Shown: piece by piece, positions 25,152 through 35,810 of the stretch | How the letters are laid out: the number at the start of each line of letters is the position of its first letter | How positions within the stretch are numbered: the stretch's first letter is position 1 | Assembly (NCBI RefSeq): GCF_002291425.1 | Contig: NZ_CP014136.1 | Span: 5,098,925-5,162,924, forward strand | Direction of reading: 5' to 3' | Source: Gibbsiella quercinecans | GTDB lineage: Bacteria; Pseudomonadota; Gammaproteobacteria; Enterobacterales; Enterobacteriaceae | DNA length: 64,000 nucleotides | Translations under genes and position numbers: made by a program | Notes under the pieces: generated by a model | Seen by the model: the letters and a program-made list of their open reading frames with translations, nothing else | What the model was told of the DNA's origin: nothing | The model's database searches: none

Positions 25152-25547
25152 ATGATGTCAACAGCGGTACCGAAGAAGTATGAAAATGCCGAGCGTTGGG
25201 CTTTTGGCGATACCGAGCAACTGGCGGATGAGTTAGTCGCGCTGGTGCTCGATGGGCAGAAAACGGCCACCTGTTCAGCACTGGATGAAGACGGTATCCC
25301 GGTGGTGGGCGACGCTTTCGTCGTTGTCAACGGCAAAGGGGAGCCGGTGTGTGCGGTGGAACTGACCGCGGTCGATCTGAAAAGCTACGATCAGGTGGAC
25401 GAAGCCCATGCCTATGCGGAAGGCGAAGGCGACCGTTCGCTGGCGCACTGGCGCCGGGAGCATAAACGCTTCTTCGAAGAGTACGAGATGTTTTCACCGG
25501 ACATGTCACTGATCCTGATGCACTTCAAGGTGGTGGAGCGGTTCTGA
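25152..25547 (+). CDS. ASCH-domain protein
   Basis: A 131-aa cytoplasmic protein with an ASCH (PUA-like) fold, the type thought to bind RNA or nucleosides. Family features are the ERWAFGD start, DGQKTATCSA with the GxKxxT motif, and EGEGDRSLAHWRREH. ATG 25155 is an alternative start. It stands alone, with no operon partner. Some relatives are amidohydrolases of modified nucleosides; nothing here shows which. Confidence 0.8.
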   Translation: MMSTAVPKKYENAERWAFGDTEQLADELVALVLDGQKTATCSALDEDGIPVVGDAFVVVNGKGEPVCAVELTAVDLKSYDQVDEAHAYAEGEGDRSLAHWRREHKRFFEEYEMFSPDMSLILMHFKVVERF

Positions 25548-25569
25548 TCGCTGGCCGTGCCGGGGCAAT

Positions 25570-25605
25570 AAAAAAACGCGCAGTGCCGTTGCGGATCACA
25601 GCGCG
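25570..25605 (-). terminator. Terminator of yebV
   Basis: Read leftward, CGCGCTGTG pairs with CACTGCGCG (one mismatch) and is followed by seven T. Confidence 0.6.
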
Positions 25606-25624
25606 CTCCTTGTCTTTCCAGCCA

Positions 25625-25873
25625 TTATTTCAGTTTCATCACCCAGGCATCGGCCTGGCTATCGTAGTGGTGCTTATACAGCAAAGATTGTTTCCCATTG
25701 AGCACGGCAGGGATACTGGTGTGCTCATCCCAGCCATCCAACTGCATGCATAAATCAGGATCTGATTTACAGGGAATGCTCAACGTGCTGTCTCCCTCCG
25801 CCTGCCCATTGGCGGGGGAAAGATGCGCATCGTCAATCTCGAAGGTGCCGATTTTTACTACGGTTTTGCCCAT
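25625..25873 (-). CDS. yebV: YebV family protein
   Basis: Conserved enterobacterial protein of unknown function, 82 aa. It matches E. coli YebV along its length, notably in FEIDDAHL, IPCKSDPDLCMQLDGWD and SQADAWVMKL. As in E. coli it lies just downstream of rsmF in the same direction. GGAGTTCC lies before the ATG. No domain with known role. Confidence 0.9.
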   Translation of the reverse strand: MGKTVVKIGTFEIDDAHLSPANGQAEGDSTLSIPCKSDPDLCMQLDGWDEHTSIPAVLNGKQSLLYKHHYDSQADAWVMKLK

Positions 25874-25969
25874 AGGAACTCCTTACTCTGTGGGGAGGGA
25901 GGTACGACCAGTCCTTTATGAGCATAGTCAACAGAGCAAAAAATGCCACCGAGGGCGCCGAAGCCTGCG

Positions 25970-27406
25970 CTATGGGTGAAAATCCAGCGCGCCGTCGCGC
26001 ACCAGTTCACGCGGCAGATTGTTTTTGATCCGGTTGCCGATACGTTTAGCGATCCCCAGCGGCTGATGCTGATAAGTGACGATGCACTCATCGCTTGCCG
26101 GTAAGTCGGTGGGATACAGATCGCGCCCGTGATACCACTCCTGTGCCAGCTCGGCGTTCAGCTCAAAGGCCTGCTGGCCGCGCCCATCGCCCAGCGCAAT
26201 CACGGCTTCGTGCTGCCAGCGGTAACCTTTCGGGAAGCGTTCGGCCAGCTTCAGGCCAATGCGGGAAAAACGCACCTTGCCGAAAAGCGGCTCCAGCTCG
26301 GCGGGGAACAGCCAAATTTCCTTATCCCGTTCCCACAGGCGGCTATTTTCATCCCATGCCAGCCCGGCCGCCGCGGCGCTCTGGCACAGCTGGGCGGCGG
26401 CTTTGGCGGCGAAGGGGGTGAAGGGGAATTTACCGACCTTGTAGCTGGGTTTAGGCAGCGCCGGGGCGGAGCCGTTTTTGCGCAGGCGCGCAACGAAGAA
26501 GCCTTCGCTGTCGTAAATCTGCGGGAAGACGTGCAGGAACCCTTCCGCCGTCAGCGCTTTTTCAGCGCCGGGGAACAGATCTCCCAGCGGTTCGACGCTT
26601 ACCGCTTCGGGGTAGGCGGTAAGCAGGCCGTTCACCACCTGCTGGTTTTCCTGTTCGTTCAAGGTGCAGGTGGAGTAAATCAGCACGCCGCCGGGCTTCA
26701 ACGCGTGAAATGCGCTATCGATCAGCTCGCGCTGGGTGGCGGCGATGCTGGCCACGCTTTCCGGCGACCAGTTGCTCATGGCGGCCGGATCTTTGCGCAC
26801 CACGCCTTCACCGGAGCAGGGGGCGTCCAGCAGGATGGCATCGAAGCTTTCCGGCAAGGCGGCGCCAAACACTCGCCCGTCAAAATGGGTCAAGGCGACG
26901 TTTTTTACCCCACAGCGGCTGATATTGGCGTGCAGCACTTTCACCCGGCTGGCGGAGTATTCGTTGGCGACGATGCCGCCGGCATTGTGCATCAGCGCGG
27001 CGATTTGCGTGGTTTTTGAGCCGGGCGCGGCAGCCATGTCGAGAACCCGGCTCGGCGCCGCTTCTGCGGCGAACAGCGCGCTGGGCGGCAGCATTGAGCT
27101 GGCTTCCTGGATATAGAACAGGCCGCTCAGGTGCTCGGCCGCGTTGCCCAGCCGCAGATCTTCATCCGCGCGGCTGATCCAAAACCCTTCGGCGCACCAT
27201 GGGATTGGCTCCAGTTGCCAGCCGTAGCCCTGCACCAGCGCCAGGAAGTCCGCCACGCTGATTTTAAGCGTATTCACCCGCAGGCTGCGGCGCAACGGGC
27301 GTTGGCAGGCGGCGATGAACGCCTCCATCGACAGTTCGGCCGGCATAATGGCGCGTGTTGATGCAAGAAATTCGGGCGGTAGCAATACGGAGGCGGGTTT
27401 GGCCAC
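25970..27406 (-). CDS. rsmF: 16S rRNA (cytosine-1407-C5)-methyltransferase RsmF
   Basis: Methylates C1407 of 16S rRNA with S-adenosylmethionine. I chose GTG 27406, giving 478 aa (E. coli 479) and an N terminus beginning [14 protein letters not shown], which aligns with the known protein. The open frame extends about 100 residues further upstream, but that part is translated repeat DNA. Domain order: N-terminal domain, Rossmann methyltransferase with [12 protein letters not shown], catalytic cysteines in [10 protein letters not shown] and [11 protein letters not shown], then a C-terminal PUA-like region. Confidence 0.93.
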   Translation of the reverse strand: MAKPASVLLPPEFLASTRAIMPAELSMEAFIAACQRPLRRSLRVNTLKISVADFLALVQGYGWQLEPIPWCAEGFWISRADEDLRLGNAAEHLSGLFYIQEASSMLPPSALFAAEAAPSRVLDMAAAPGSKTTQIAALMHNAGGIVANEYSASRVKVLHANISRCGVKNVALTHFDGRVFGAALPESFDAILLDAPCSGEGVVRKDPAAMSNWSPESVASIAATQRELIDSAFHALKPGGVLIYSTCTLNEQENQQVVNGLLTAYPEAVSVEPLGDLFPGAEKALTAEGFLHVFPQIYDSEGFFVARLRKNGSAPALPKPSYKVGKFPFTPFAAKAAAQLCQSAAAAGLAWDENSRLWERDKEIWLFPAELEPLFGKVRFSRIGLKLAERFPKGYRWQHEAVIALGDGRGQQAFELNAELAQEWYHGRDLYPTDLPASDECIVTYQHQPLGIAKRIGNRIKNNLPRELVRDGALDFHP

Positions 27407-27483
27407 GGGGGAACTCTCTGGGCTGTAAATAAAAATGAAAGGCGGGATTTTAGCATGAAAATGCCGGACAGGGGATGTGATTG

Positions 27484-27516
27484 CCCTCACCCCAACCCTC
27501 TCCCAGCGGGAGAGGG
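27484..27516. repeat. Palindromic repeat, inverted copy
   Basis: A CCCTCACCCCAACCCTCTCCC arm of 20 bases or so is followed by GGGAGAGGG. It is nearly the reverse complement of the repeat ending at 27750, so the two copies face each other across about 200 bases. Confidence 0.75.
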
Positions 27517-27591
27517 AGCCGATCGCGCGCGCTGTGAAACATGTAGCTCTATTCAACAAGGCGCAGCGGTTAAAACGAACACCAGACGATC

Positions 27592-27757
27592 CCCTCTCCC
27601 TGTGGGAGAAGGCCAGGGTGAGGGTACAGGAGTTGAAGCGAGCACTGGTCAGTTCCCTCTCCCTGTGGGAGAGGGCCAGGGTGAGTATACAGGAGTTAAA
27701 GCGCACACCGGCCGGTTCCCTCTCCCTGTGGGAGAGGGTTAGGGTGAGGGGGCCGTG
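27592..27757. repeat. Three tandem copies of a palindromic 63-bp repeat
   Basis: CCCTCTCCCTGTGGGAGA begins at 27592, 27655 and 27718, an exact 63-base period. Each copy continues with GGCCAGGGTGAGG or a close variant, and the first two are joined by a similar spacer containing ACAGGAGTT. Each unit can fold into a hairpin with arms CCCTCTCCC/GGGAGAGGG. The array lies between rsmF and letB. It looks like an intergenic repeat family rather than coding DNA. Confidence 0.8.
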
Positions 27758-27760
27758 AGG

Positions 27761-30391
27761 TTAATTCTGTGGGATCGCCGTGCCCCAGGAACGCCAATCC
27801 TTCGGCTCTTCGGCATTGAGCAGGAAGTGTTTCCCCGGCCCAGCCTTTGGCGCCAGTGGAATGCTTGGTGGTGTGGCAAAAGCAATCCCGCCGCGGATAA
27901 ACTGCTGGAAGGTACCGCTTTTTATTATCCCACCGGTAAGGCCGAACTGCAGATTGTAGCCGGAAGCCTGCCAGAACACGCTGTTGTTGCGCACCAGGTT
28001 CTGATATTTCTTACTGATCCGCAGCGCCACATGCACGCGATCCGACATCGCTCCCAGGTAGAATCCGGTGACCGTCCCCACTTCAATCCCGCGGAACAGC
28101 ACCGGCGTGCCGATTTGCAGCGAGCCGGTGTCGCTGGCATCCAGCACCACGTTCAGGCCGTCCAGGTAACGTGAATCGGTGATGCTGGCCTCTTGCAGCT
28201 CAAACTCACGCCGCGTGCCGCCCTGGCCCGGTTCGATATTGATATAGGGCTGCAACAACGTATCCAGGTTATTGACCCCAGCCGCGGAAATTTCGGGGGA
28301 GACGACCGAGAAACGGGTGCCGGCGCGGGCAAAGGTGGCGACGTATTCCGGATACAGCACCGCCTTGGCCAGCACTTCGCTGCGCTGTGGAGAAAGCTGC
28401 AATGATTCCACCTGGCCGATATCAATGCCGAGATAGCGGATCGGCATTCCCGAAGACAGCTTGCTGGCATTGTAGGTCTTCAGCGTGATTTGGCTGCCGA
28501 CGGCGCGTGCTGCGGTTTCATTGCCGTACAGCACGCGTTTGGCGCCTTTGTCCAGCGTTACTCCTTGCAGGTTATCGAAGCTGATGGCGCCCTTGAGCGC
28601 CCGGTTCAGTGGCGAAGCCTGCACCGTCAGGCCGCTGCCGTTCAACTGCACCCTGGCGCCGCCTTCGGCCCAGAAAATGCTTTGCTCGGTAAGCAGCTTG
28701 CGGTATTCCGGGCTAATGTAGACATCCACCTCGAACTCATTGGCCTTGGGGCGCACATTGACGATCTCGCCAACCTGAAACTTGCGGTACAGCACGATCG
28801 AACCGGCCTGTACGTCCGGCAGGCTGGTCGCCGTCAGCGTCAGGGTAGGCAGCGGCGCATCGCCGGTGATGCCGGCTGCGGCCTTATCGGCATTGGCATA
28901 CAGCGGGTACTGGCGGGCGGGTTCGCCTTTGCCGCCGGGAATGATGAGCACCCCGCCGTCAAGCCACTCCTGGGCGCTGGCGCCTTGCACGTTCACCCCG
29001 TCCAGGCCGAGTTTAATATCAACACGGCTGTTGACGACAAACTTGCTGTCTTTATGCAGCAGATCGCGATATTGGGCGTCGATCGCCGCCTGGAAGACCA
29101 CACCGCTGCCGGTCAGGGTGCGGCCGACGATCTGGCCCACTTTGATACCATGGATCAGCAGCGGCTGGCCGGCGTCGATACCGTAGCTTTGCGGCGCAGA
29201 CAGCGTAACGGTAAGTACGCCCGGCTGCTGCAATAGCGTTTCATTGTTATCCAGTACGTTGAAGTGCTGCTGTAGCTCGCCTTCTCCAGGGAGCAGCTCC
29301 AGCGTATTGCCGGTCAGTAGTTGGCTTAGCCGGGCATCGTTGAGGCTGATTTTCGGGCTGCGCATCACAATACGGGTACCGCTGCGCATCAGATCGACCA
29401 CGGAAGGATCGATCGTCAATTCACCGCTGACCTTGTTGTCCTGTTGCAACGTCAGTTTAGTCAGCGTACCTACCTGTAACCCCTGGTACATCAGAGGCGT
29501 GTGGTTTTCATTCAGGCCGTTGCCGCTCGGCAGATCGAGCGTGATGCTCACCCCGCGCTGGCTGTGGGCCAGATCCGGGTACAGCGTGAAGTTTTGATCG
29601 GCCTTGGCTGGGGTGCCCGGCGCCGGCGAATCGAAAGCCACCGCGCCATTAACCAAGGCCGCCAGGCTTTCCATTTGTACCGACGCCCCCGCGAGGCTGA
29701 CATCGCCCTTAAAGCCGGAGACGTTCCAGAAACGGCTTTCGGATTTCACCAGGTGGGTAAAGCGGCGGTCAATCAGCACGTCGATGGTCACGCCCTTATT
29801 GCCTTCGGCGACGGTGTAGTCGTAAACGCTGCCGACCGGGAGCTTGCGGTAATAGACCAGCGAGCCGGAGGTGAGAGAGCCAAGATCGTCGGCATGCAGG
29901 TGGATCATTAACTCGCCGGTATTCGGGCGGTATTTGGGCTGGGTATCAAGCGCGCTGAAGTGGTCTTGCGGTTTGCCGCTGCCGGGCAGCATGCCGATAT
30001 AGTTACCGCCGACCAGGGCATCCAGGCCGGAAACCCCGGCCAATGACGCTTTCGGTGTGACCAACCAGAACTGTGTGCCCTCACGCAGCGAGTCCGCCAG
30101 TTCGTTTTTAACGCTGGCTTCAACCAAGATGGTGCGCAGATCTTTACTCAGGCTGATGGATTGCACGGTGCCGACATCCACCCCTTGATAGCGCACCGGC
30201 GTGCGGCCGGCAACGATGCCCGCCGCCGACTGGAATTCAATGGTGACGGTGGTGCCGCGCTCCAGGTAGTTGCTGTAAAGCAGCCAGCCTGCGATCAATA
30301 AAGCAATAAACGGCAGTAGCCAGAATGGCGAGATGCGGTGTTTCTTGGTGACCCGTGCTTCAATCGGTGTATTCGGCATTTCCTGTGGCAT
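27761..30391 (-). CDS. letB: Lipophilic envelope-spanning tunnel protein LetB
   Basis: MCE-family protein (formerly YebT), 876 aa, that forms a lipid-conducting tunnel across the periplasm. One N-terminal membrane anchor ([20 protein letters not shown]) is followed by seven MCE domains, each recognisable by repeats such as [32 protein letters not shown] and [12 protein letters not shown]. coli LetB has the same length and domain count. ATG 30391 has a weak GGGA nearby; ATG 30379 directly after CAGGAA is also possible. The 5' end overlaps letA, so both are cotranscribed. Confidence 0.95.
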   Translation of the reverse strand: MPQEMPNTPIEARVTKKHRISPFWLLPFIALLIAGWLLYSNYLERGTTVTIEFQSAAGIVAGRTPVRYQGVDVGTVQSISLSKDLRTILVEASVKNELADSLREGTQFWLVTPKASLAGVSGLDALVGGNYIGMLPGSGKPQDHFSALDTQPKYRPNTGELMIHLHADDLGSLTSGSLVYYRKLPVGSVYDYTVAEGNKGVTIDVLIDRRFTHLVKSESRFWNVSGFKGDVSLAGASVQMESLAALVNGAVAFDSPAPGTPAKADQNFTLYPDLAHSQRGVSITLDLPSGNGLNENHTPLMYQGLQVGTLTKLTLQQDNKVSGELTIDPSVVDLMRSGTRIVMRSPKISLNDARLSQLLTGNTLELLPGEGELQQHFNVLDNNETLLQQPGVLTVTLSAPQSYGIDAGQPLLIHGIKVGQIVGRTLTGSGVVFQAAIDAQYRDLLHKDSKFVVNSRVDIKLGLDGVNVQGASAQEWLDGGVLIIPGGKGEPARQYPLYANADKAAAGITGDAPLPTLTLTATSLPDVQAGSIVLYRKFQVGEIVNVRPKANEFEVDVYISPEYRKLLTEQSIFWAEGGARVQLNGSGLTVQASPLNRALKGAISFDNLQGVTLDKGAKRVLYGNETAARAVGSQITLKTYNASKLSSGMPIRYLGIDIGQVESLQLSPQRSEVLAKAVLYPEYVATFARAGTRFSVVSPEISAAGVNNLDTLLQPYINIEPGQGGTRREFELQEASITDSRYLDGLNVVLDASDTGSLQIGTPVLFRGIEVGTVTGFYLGAMSDRVHVALRISKKYQNLVRNNSVFWQASGYNLQFGLTGGIIKSGTFQQFIRGGIAFATPPSIPLAPKAGPGKHFLLNAEEPKDWRSWGTAIPQN

Positions 30392-31610
30392 GCGCATCCC
30401 AAATCAGTCGGCTATCCAGCCATTTAACGGCAAGGAGGGTTAAGATAACTGCAGAACCGAAGTAAAAGGCTGCAGGCCCCATAGTAAAAGACAATAGCTG
30501 GTCGCGGTTAACCAGCGACATCATCAACGCGATGACGAATAAATCGAGCATTGACCAACGCCCAATCCAGGTCACCAGGCGCAGCAAGCGGATCCGGGTT
30601 TTCAGGTTGTGCGCGGCTTTAAGGTGGATGCTGAGCAGCAGGGTAATCAGCACGATCACTTTGGTGAACGGTACCAGTATGCTGGCGATAAAGACAATCC
30701 CGGCAATAGGCACGTTGCCGGAGGTCGCCAGCGACACCACGCCTGAAAAAATCGTGTCCTCAAGGCGCTCGCCATTGGCATAAATAACCGAAATGGGCAA
30801 CAGGTTGGCCGGCAGCAGCAGGATCATAGCCGCAATCAGCGCCGCCCAGGTTTTCTGCAGGCTGTAGGGTTGGCGCCGGCACAGTGGGGTATGGCAACGC
30901 GGGCAGCGCCCCTGCGCATCAGCGGTGCCGGTAAAATGGCACGCCAGGCAAACCTGCAGGGTTTCCGGCGAGCCTTCCCGGCGTTTCTCTTGCGGGTAGT
31001 AACGCGCCCAAAGCTGCTCCAGATTCATGTGGATCAACGTCAGGATGCTGAGCAGCGTGAGCGACAGGTAGGCCACCAGTCCATTGCCGAATTGAATGTC
31101 GGCATATTCCTTCACCTTGATAGCGGCGACGGCCATACCGATCAGGTAGACATCCAGCATGATCCATTCTTTCAGCCGGGCCAGCATCAGCAGCACGGGG
31201 CGCAGGTTCATGCCAAAGGTATGGCCAATGCGCAGGTAGAGCAGGGAAAGCACCAGCGTTAGCGGGGCACCAAAGGTGCAAAAAGCCACCATGCTGGCGG
31301 TGAGCGGGTTGCCCTGGCTGCTCATCTGCCAGATGCCTTGCAGCAGGCTGGCGTTGATACTGGTGCCCAGCAGGTGAATGTTGATCAGCGGTTCGGTAAA
31401 GGCGAACGGCATCAGCAGCAGCATCGCCACCGCGATGGCGGTCAGGCGCTTCATCGACCAGTCGCGGCCACGCAGGGTTTTGGCGTTACAGCGCGGGCAA
31501 AATGCCGCCTGGTTCGCCGCCAGCGGTGGCACGCAGAACAGCAGATCGCATTCGCTACAACGTTGATAGCGCGGCTTAAGCGGCTGGCTGGTGATTGCGT
31601 GTATTTCCAT
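30360..31610 (-). CDS. letA: Integral membrane protein LetA (PqiA family)
   Basis: Inner-membrane partner of LetB (formerly YebS), 416 aa. It contains two PqiA-type units, each starting with a zinc-ribbon-like cysteine set: [10 protein letters not shown] with FCPRCN, and CLACHF with GRCPRCH. Each is followed by about four membrane segments. E. coli LetA is about 11 residues longer at the N terminus. ATG 31610 or 31613 is chosen for want of a better start. It probably loads lipids into the LetB tunnel. Confidence 0.93.
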   Translation of the reverse strand: MEIHAITSQPLKPRYQRCSECDLLFCVPPLAANQAAFCPRCNAKTLRGRDWSMKRLTAIAVAMLLLMPFAFTEPLINIHLLGTSINASLLQGIWQMSSQGNPLTASMVAFCTFGAPLTLVLSLLYLRIGHTFGMNLRPVLLMLARLKEWIMLDVYLIGMAVAAIKVKEYADIQFGNGLVAYLSLTLLSILTLIHMNLEQLWARYYPQEKRREGSPETLQVCLACHFTGTADAQGRCPRCHTPLCRRQPYSLQKTWAALIAAMILLLPANLLPISVIYANGERLEDTIFSGVVSLATSGNVPIAGIVFIASILVPFTKVIVLITLLLSIHLKAAHNLKTRIRLLRLVTWIGRWSMLDLFVIALMMSLVNRDQLLSFTMGPAAFYFGSAVILTLLAVKWLDSRLIWDAHATGNAEYTD

Positions 31611-31885
31611 CATGGAAAATGGCTCTACGGGTTGGTGATGATAAACCGCCGATAACGGTGCATATTGATTACGGCGCGGGCCTAGCGTTGCTTGTTCAGC
31701 GTAGCCGGAAGTTGCGCCGCCTGCCGCGATTAATGGTAAAAAAGTGTCACCTCTGCCGCAGCCAAACATACCCTGAAGCAGAGGGTTTTGTGAAGCAACG
31801 GATGATTGGCCTTGTGACGATACGCATTTAATGCTTATTTATACGGGTTATGCTTCGGTTATCTACAGAGTGTTATGGTTAATAA

Positions 31886-32383
31886 ATGAACAAAGAACAA
31901 AACTATGCAGAATTAGCGCGCGATTTGGCGGCGTTGCTGGATGGAGAACGCAATTTTATTGCCGCCCTGGCGAACGCCAACGCGTTGATTAATGAACGCC
32001 TGGATGACGTCAACTGGGTGGGTTTTTATCTGATGGATGGCGCCCAACTGGTGCTGGGGCCATTTCAGGGCAAGATCGCCTGTGTGCGTATTCCGGTGGG
32101 TAAAGGTGTGTGTGGAACGGCCGTGGCGGAAAACCGGGTACAGCGCGTTGATGATGTGCATGCTTTCCCCGGGCATATCGCCTGCGACGCGGCCAGCAAC
32201 GCAGAAATTGTCCTGCCGCTGGTGGTTGGCGGGCAAATTATCGGCGTGCTGGACATCGATAGCACAGTTTATCAACGCTTCGACGAACAGGATGAGTTAG
32301 GGCTGAAGGCAGTGGTGGCGGGGCTTTGCGCGCAGTTGGAGCAGTGTGATAGTGAGAAATATGTCACTACAACGGTAAGTTGA
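31886..32383 (+). CDS. msrC: Free methionine-(R)-sulfoxide reductase
   Basis: Cytoplasmic GAF-domain enzyme (YebR/MsrC), 165 aa, that reduces free methionine-R-sulfoxide with thioredoxin. The three conserved cysteines are present: GKIACVRI, GKGVCGTA and HIACDAAS, the last being catalytic. WVGFYLMDG and LDIDSTVYQRF are family landmarks. It is divergent from letA and followed by proQ. Confidence 0.93.
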   Translation: MNKEQNYAELARDLAALLDGERNFIAALANANALINERLDDVNWVGFYLMDGAQLVLGPFQGKIACVRIPVGKGVCGTAVAENRVQRVDDVHAFPGHIACDAASNAEIVLPLVVGGQIIGVLDIDSTVYQRFDEQDELGLKAVVAGLCAQLEQCDSEKYVTTTVS

Positions 32384-32478
32384 TCGACAGTTAACGTGGC
32401 AATTACCGATGGCGTCATTATAATGACGCCTGTTCATGCCTGCGCTGGTTGGCAAACCCGTTGTAATCAGGAAATTTC

Positions 32479-33189
32479 ATGGAAAATCAACCTAAGTTGA
32501 ACTCTAGTAAAGAAGTCATTGCTTTTCTTGCCGAGCGTTTTCCGCTCTGCTTTAGTGCCGAAGGCGAAGCTCGTCCGCTGAAAATCGGTATTTTTCAGGA
32601 TCTGGTAGAGCGTGTGCAGGGCGAAGAAAATCTGAGCAAGACACAATTGCGCTCTGCTTTGCGCCTGTATACCTCAAGCTGGCGCTACCTGTACGGTGTC
32701 AAAGTAGGCGCACAGCGCGTTGATCTTGACGGTAACCCTTGTGGTGAGCTGGAACAGCAGCACGTCGATCATGCCCGCCAACAGCTTGAAGAAGCTAAAG
32801 CGCGTGTTCAGGCACAGCGTGCCGAGCAAAATGCCAAGAAGCGCGAGGCCGCTGGCGCCGCTGCTACTGATGCACCACGCCGCCCACGCGCTGCCGGCAA
32901 ACCGCCGGTTGCACGCCGTGAAGCCGGTGCTGCGCCGGAAGGCCGCAAGCCGCGCCCACAAGCCCGCCCGCAACAAACACGCCAACCTCGTGCGGTAAAA
33001 GAGGAACGTCAGCCTCGCCCAGTGCCAGTTACGGATATATCGAAACTGCAAATTGGTCAGGAAATCAAAGTCAGAGCTGGCAAGAACGCTATGGATGCCA
33101 CCGTGCTTGAAGTCGCTAAAGACGGCGTACGTGTGCAGCTATCTTCCGGTCTGGCGATGATTGTGCGCGCAGAACACTTGCAGTTCTGA
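32479..33189 (+). CDS. proQ: RNA chaperone ProQ
   Basis: Global RNA-binding protein that protects and pairs small RNAs and mRNA 3' ends, 236 aa. The N-terminal FinO domain covers residues 1-120 ([33 protein letters not shown]). A charged linker rich in A, R, K and P follows, then a C-terminal Tudor-like domain from about residue 185 ([12 protein letters not shown]). CAGGAAA precedes the ATG. prc starts 19 bases later and is cotranscribed, as in E. coli. Confidence 0.95.
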   Translation: MENQPKLNSSKEVIAFLAERFPLCFSAEGEARPLKIGIFQDLVERVQGEENLSKTQLRSALRLYTSSWRYLYGVKVGAQRVDLDGNPCGELEQQHVDHARQQLEEAKARVQAQRAEQNAKKREAAGAAATDAPRRPRAAGKPPVARREAGAAPEGRKPRPQARPQQTRQPRAVKEERQPRPVPVTDISKLQIGQEIKVRAGKNAMDATVLEVAKDGVRVQLSSGLAMIVRAEHLQF

Positions 33190-33208
33190 TACGGAGGCCA
33201 ACTAAGGC

Positions 33209-35248
33209 ATGAACAAATTTGTCAGATTGACCGCAGTGGCTGGCCTGCTGTGGGCTGGCGTCAGTTTTGGTGCGGATACCGCCAACATCCGCATTGATCA
33301 ACTGCCGCAGCTTCACCAGGAACCCCAGCATGCGACAGTGAGTGAGCGCGTGACTTCGCGCTTCACCCGCTCTCATTACCGCCAATTTTCCCTTGATGCA
33401 GAGTTTTCAGGCAAGATCTTCGATCGCTACCTGAATATGCTGGATTATAACCACAACGTGCTGCTGGCATCCGACGTGGCACAGTTCGCTGACAAGCGTA
33501 ACCAGATCGGCGAAGAGCTGAAAAGCGGCAAGCTGGACACCGCCTACGCGCTGTACAATCTGGCGCAGAAACGCCGTTTCGAGCGCTACAGCTATGCGTT
33601 AACGCTGCTGGATAAACCGGTGGCATTCACCGGCAACGACACGATCGATATCGATCGCAGTAAAGCCCCGTGGCCAAAAGACAAGGCCGAGCTGGATCGC
33701 CTGTGGGATGCGAAGGTCAAGTATGACCGTCTCAACCTGAAGCTGGCGGGCAAGAACGACAAAGAAATTCGCGAAACGCTGACCAAACGCTATCAGGCTG
33801 CCATCAAGCGCCTGACGCAGAGCAACAGCGAAGACGTTTTCCAATTGATCATGAATGCGTTCGCGCATGAAATCGATCCGCATACCAACTATCTGTCGCC
33901 GCGCAACACCGAGCAGTTCAATACCGAGATGAGCCTGTCGCTGGAAGGCATCGGCGCCGTGCTGCAGATGGATGACGACTACACCCTGATCAACTCCATG
34001 GTGCCGGGCGGCCCGGCGGCCAAGAGCAAGGCAATCACCGTGGGCGATCGCATTGTCGGCGTTGGCCAGACTGGCAAGCCGATTGTGGATGTTATCGGCT
34101 GGCGGCTGGACGACGTGGTTTCCCTGATCAAGGGGCCGAAGGGCAGCAAGGTGCGCCTGGAGATCCTACCGGCCGGTAAGGGCACCAAAACGCGCGTGGT
34201 GACTTTGACCCGTGAGCGTATCCGCCTGGAAGATCGCGCGGTGAAAATGACCATCAAAACCGTGGGCAAAGACAAAGTTGCGGTGATGGATATCCCGGGC
34301 TTCTACGTTGGCCTGACCGACGATGTGAAAGTACAACTGCAGAAGATGGCCAAGCAAAACGTGAAAAGCCTGGTGATCGATCTGCGTTCCAACGGCGGTG
34401 GGGCGCTGACCGAAGCGGTTTCGCTTTCTGGCCTGTTTATCCCAAGCGGCCCGGTGGTGCAGGTGCGTGACAACAACGGCAAAATCCGTGAAGACGCTGA
34501 TACCGATGATGTCATCTACTATAAAGGCCCGCTGGTGGTGCTGGTCGATCGCTTCAGCGCTTCGGCTTCCGAAATTTTCGCCGCCGCCATGCAGGACTAT
34601 GGCCGCGCGTTGATCGTTGGTGAGCCGACCTTTGGTAAAGGCACCGTGCAGCAGTACCGTTCGCTCAACCGCATCTACGATCAGATGCTGCGCCCGGAAT
34701 GGCCGGCGTTGGGCTCGGTGCAGTACACCATTCAGAAGTTTTATCGCATTAACGGCGGCAGCACCCAGCGCAAAGGGGTGACGCCGGATATCCTGATGCC
34801 GACCGGTATCGATCCGGCCGAAACGGGCGAAAGCTTTGAAGATAACGCCATGCCGTGGGATAGCATTAATGCGGCAAGCTTCACCCGGTTTGGTGATTTG
34901 AAACCGTTTGAGCCGGAACTGCTGAAAGACCATGAGCAGCGTATCGCCAAGGATCCGGAGTTCCAGTACATCGCCCAGGATATTGCGCGTTACAAAGCGT
35001 TGAAAGATAAACGCAACATCGTTTCTCTGAACTATGCGCAGCGTGAAAAAGAGAACCACGATGACGACGCAACCCGGCTGCAACGGATTAACGATCGCCT
35101 GGCGCACGCTGGCAAGAAACCGTTGAAGTCGCTTGAGGATCTGCCGAAAGATTACCAGGAGCCCGATCCTTACCTGGATGAAACCGTGCATATCGCGCTT
35201 GATCTGTGGCAACTGGAAAAACAGCCGCAGCCACAGCCGGCGAAATAA
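33209..35248 (+). CDS. prc: Tail-specific protease Prc
   Basis: Periplasmic carboxy-terminal processing protease, 679 aa (E. coli 682). It has a signal peptide (residues 1-20, cleaved after FGA), a PDZ domain around 240-325, and a catalytic serine and lysine in SASASEIFAAA and GEPTFGKGTVQ. Substrates in E. coli include MepS (with NlpI) and FtsI. The gene ends in a clear terminator. Confidence 0.95.
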   Translation: MNKFVRLTAVAGLLWAGVSFGADTANIRIDQLPQLHQEPQHATVSERVTSRFTRSHYRQFSLDAEFSGKIFDRYLNMLDYNHNVLLASDVAQFADKRNQIGEELKSGKLDTAYALYNLAQKRRFERYSYALTLLDKPVAFTGNDTIDIDRSKAPWPKDKAELDRLWDAKVKYDRLNLKLAGKNDKEIRETLTKRYQAAIKRLTQSNSEDVFQLIMNAFAHEIDPHTNYLSPRNTEQFNTEMSLSLEGIGAVLQMDDDYTLINSMVPGGPAAKSKAITVGDRIVGVGQTGKPIVDVIGWRLDDVVSLIKGPKGSKVRLEILPAGKGTKTRVVTLTRERIRLEDRAVKMTIKTVGKDKVAVMDIPGFYVGLTDDVKVQLQKMAKQNVKSLVIDLRSNGGGALTEAVSLSGLFIPSGPVVQVRDNNGKIREDADTDDVIYYKGPLVVLVDRFSASASEIFAAAMQDYGRALIVGEPTFGKGTVQQYRSLNRIYDQMLRPEWPALGSVQYTIQKFYRINGGSTQRKGVTPDILMPTGIDPAETGESFEDNAMPWDSINAASFTRFGDLKPFEPELLKDHEQRIAKDPEFQYIAQDIARYKALKDKRNIVSLNYAQREKENHDDDATRLQRINDRLAHAGKKPLKSLEDLPKDYQEPDPYLDETVHIALDLWQLEKQPQPQPAK

Positions 35249-35258
35249 CCTAAAATAT

Positions 35259-35281
35259 AACGCTCCTTCGGGGGCGTTTTT
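35259..35281 (+). terminator. Terminator of proQ-prc
   Basis: ACGCTCC and GGGGCGT form a stem with a TTCG loop, followed by TTTTT. Confidence 0.8.
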
Positions 35282-35313
35282 ATCAGGTGAAAATCAATCA
35301 GTTTCCTCTAGAA

Positions 35314-35339
35314 ACAAGCCGCCCCGAAGGGCGGCTTGT
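35314..35339 (-). terminator. Perfect 11-bp hairpin after the small peptide gene
   Basis: ACAAGCCGCCC and GGGCGGCTTGT pair fully around a four-base loop, 2 bases after the stop of the leftward peptide gene. Only TTTC follows, so it may also act as a stabilising 3' structure. Confidence 0.6.
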
Positions 35340-35341
35340 GG

Positions 35342-35461
35342 CTACTTGCTTTGAATGTTCACGCTGATATTGATCTGGTTGCTGGTGACTGACCAGCCTC
35401 CTTTCACAGTACCAACGACCCCACCAAAAACAATGAGCAGAACACAAAAGTGTCTTTTCAT
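35342..35461 (-). CDS. 39-aa signal-peptide-like small protein
   Basis: ATG 35461 to TAG 35342. The product begins MKRHFCVLLIVFGGVVGTV, a basic start plus a hydrophobic segment, then a polar tail GGWSVTSNQINISVNIQSK with no charge but the last lysine. It could be a secreted peptide or a membrane peptide. The weak Shine-Dalgarno GGAAC lies in a hairpin just upstream, and a perfect hairpin follows the stop. I do not recognise it. Confidence 0.5.
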   Translation of the reverse strand: MKRHFCVLLIVFGGVVGTVKGGWSVTSNQINISVNIQSK

Positions 35462-35463
35462 TG

Positions 35464-35539
35464 TGCGGTTCCGTTTAAACCGCAACCATTGAAGCTCCAC
35501 CGACAGAACCGCAACGATGCAAGCATGTCTTGTGCTTGC
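35464..35539 (-). promoter_or_regulatory. Two hairpins in the leader of the small peptide gene
   Basis: TGCGGTT/AACCGCA (35464-35484) covers the ribosome binding site region of the 39-aa gene. GCAAGCA/TGCTTGC (35519-35539) lies further upstream on the same transcript. The arrangement suggests translation is normally shut. Confidence 0.4.
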
Positions 35540-35810
35540 GTTTACGGTATTCAGGTTCCCTATCCGAAGGTCGGTGACCGATTGCTAGTCGGTGAGAGGG
35601 GCCGGGCAGAATCATACCATTACCCTGCTATTTGTTTGAAATTATTTGATTTTATTGGTTGGCTTGGATTCATATGAATTTGTTGGGATGTTTCGTGTCG
35701 TTAGAGATGATAGGGGGGATAGGTTGAAAAAAATAAGTAGGGCGGTTATAGTCATCTTCGTCTTGTGCTTGCGTCATTTCTCCTTGAGACCGCTAATCTC
35801 GGGGGAAACA
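35540..35810. other. AT-rich stretch without a clear gene
   Basis: Nothing firm is visible here. A TTG-initiated frame at 35724 with a G-rich sequence before it runs into the terminator and is doubtful. Confidence 0.4.

Noticed and set aside
27407-27706. 100-residue N-terminal extension of RsmF
   Set aside because: It translates the intergenic palindromic repeats (LSLWERVRV-like peptides) and has no counterpart in RsmF; the GTG at 27406 gives the normal length.
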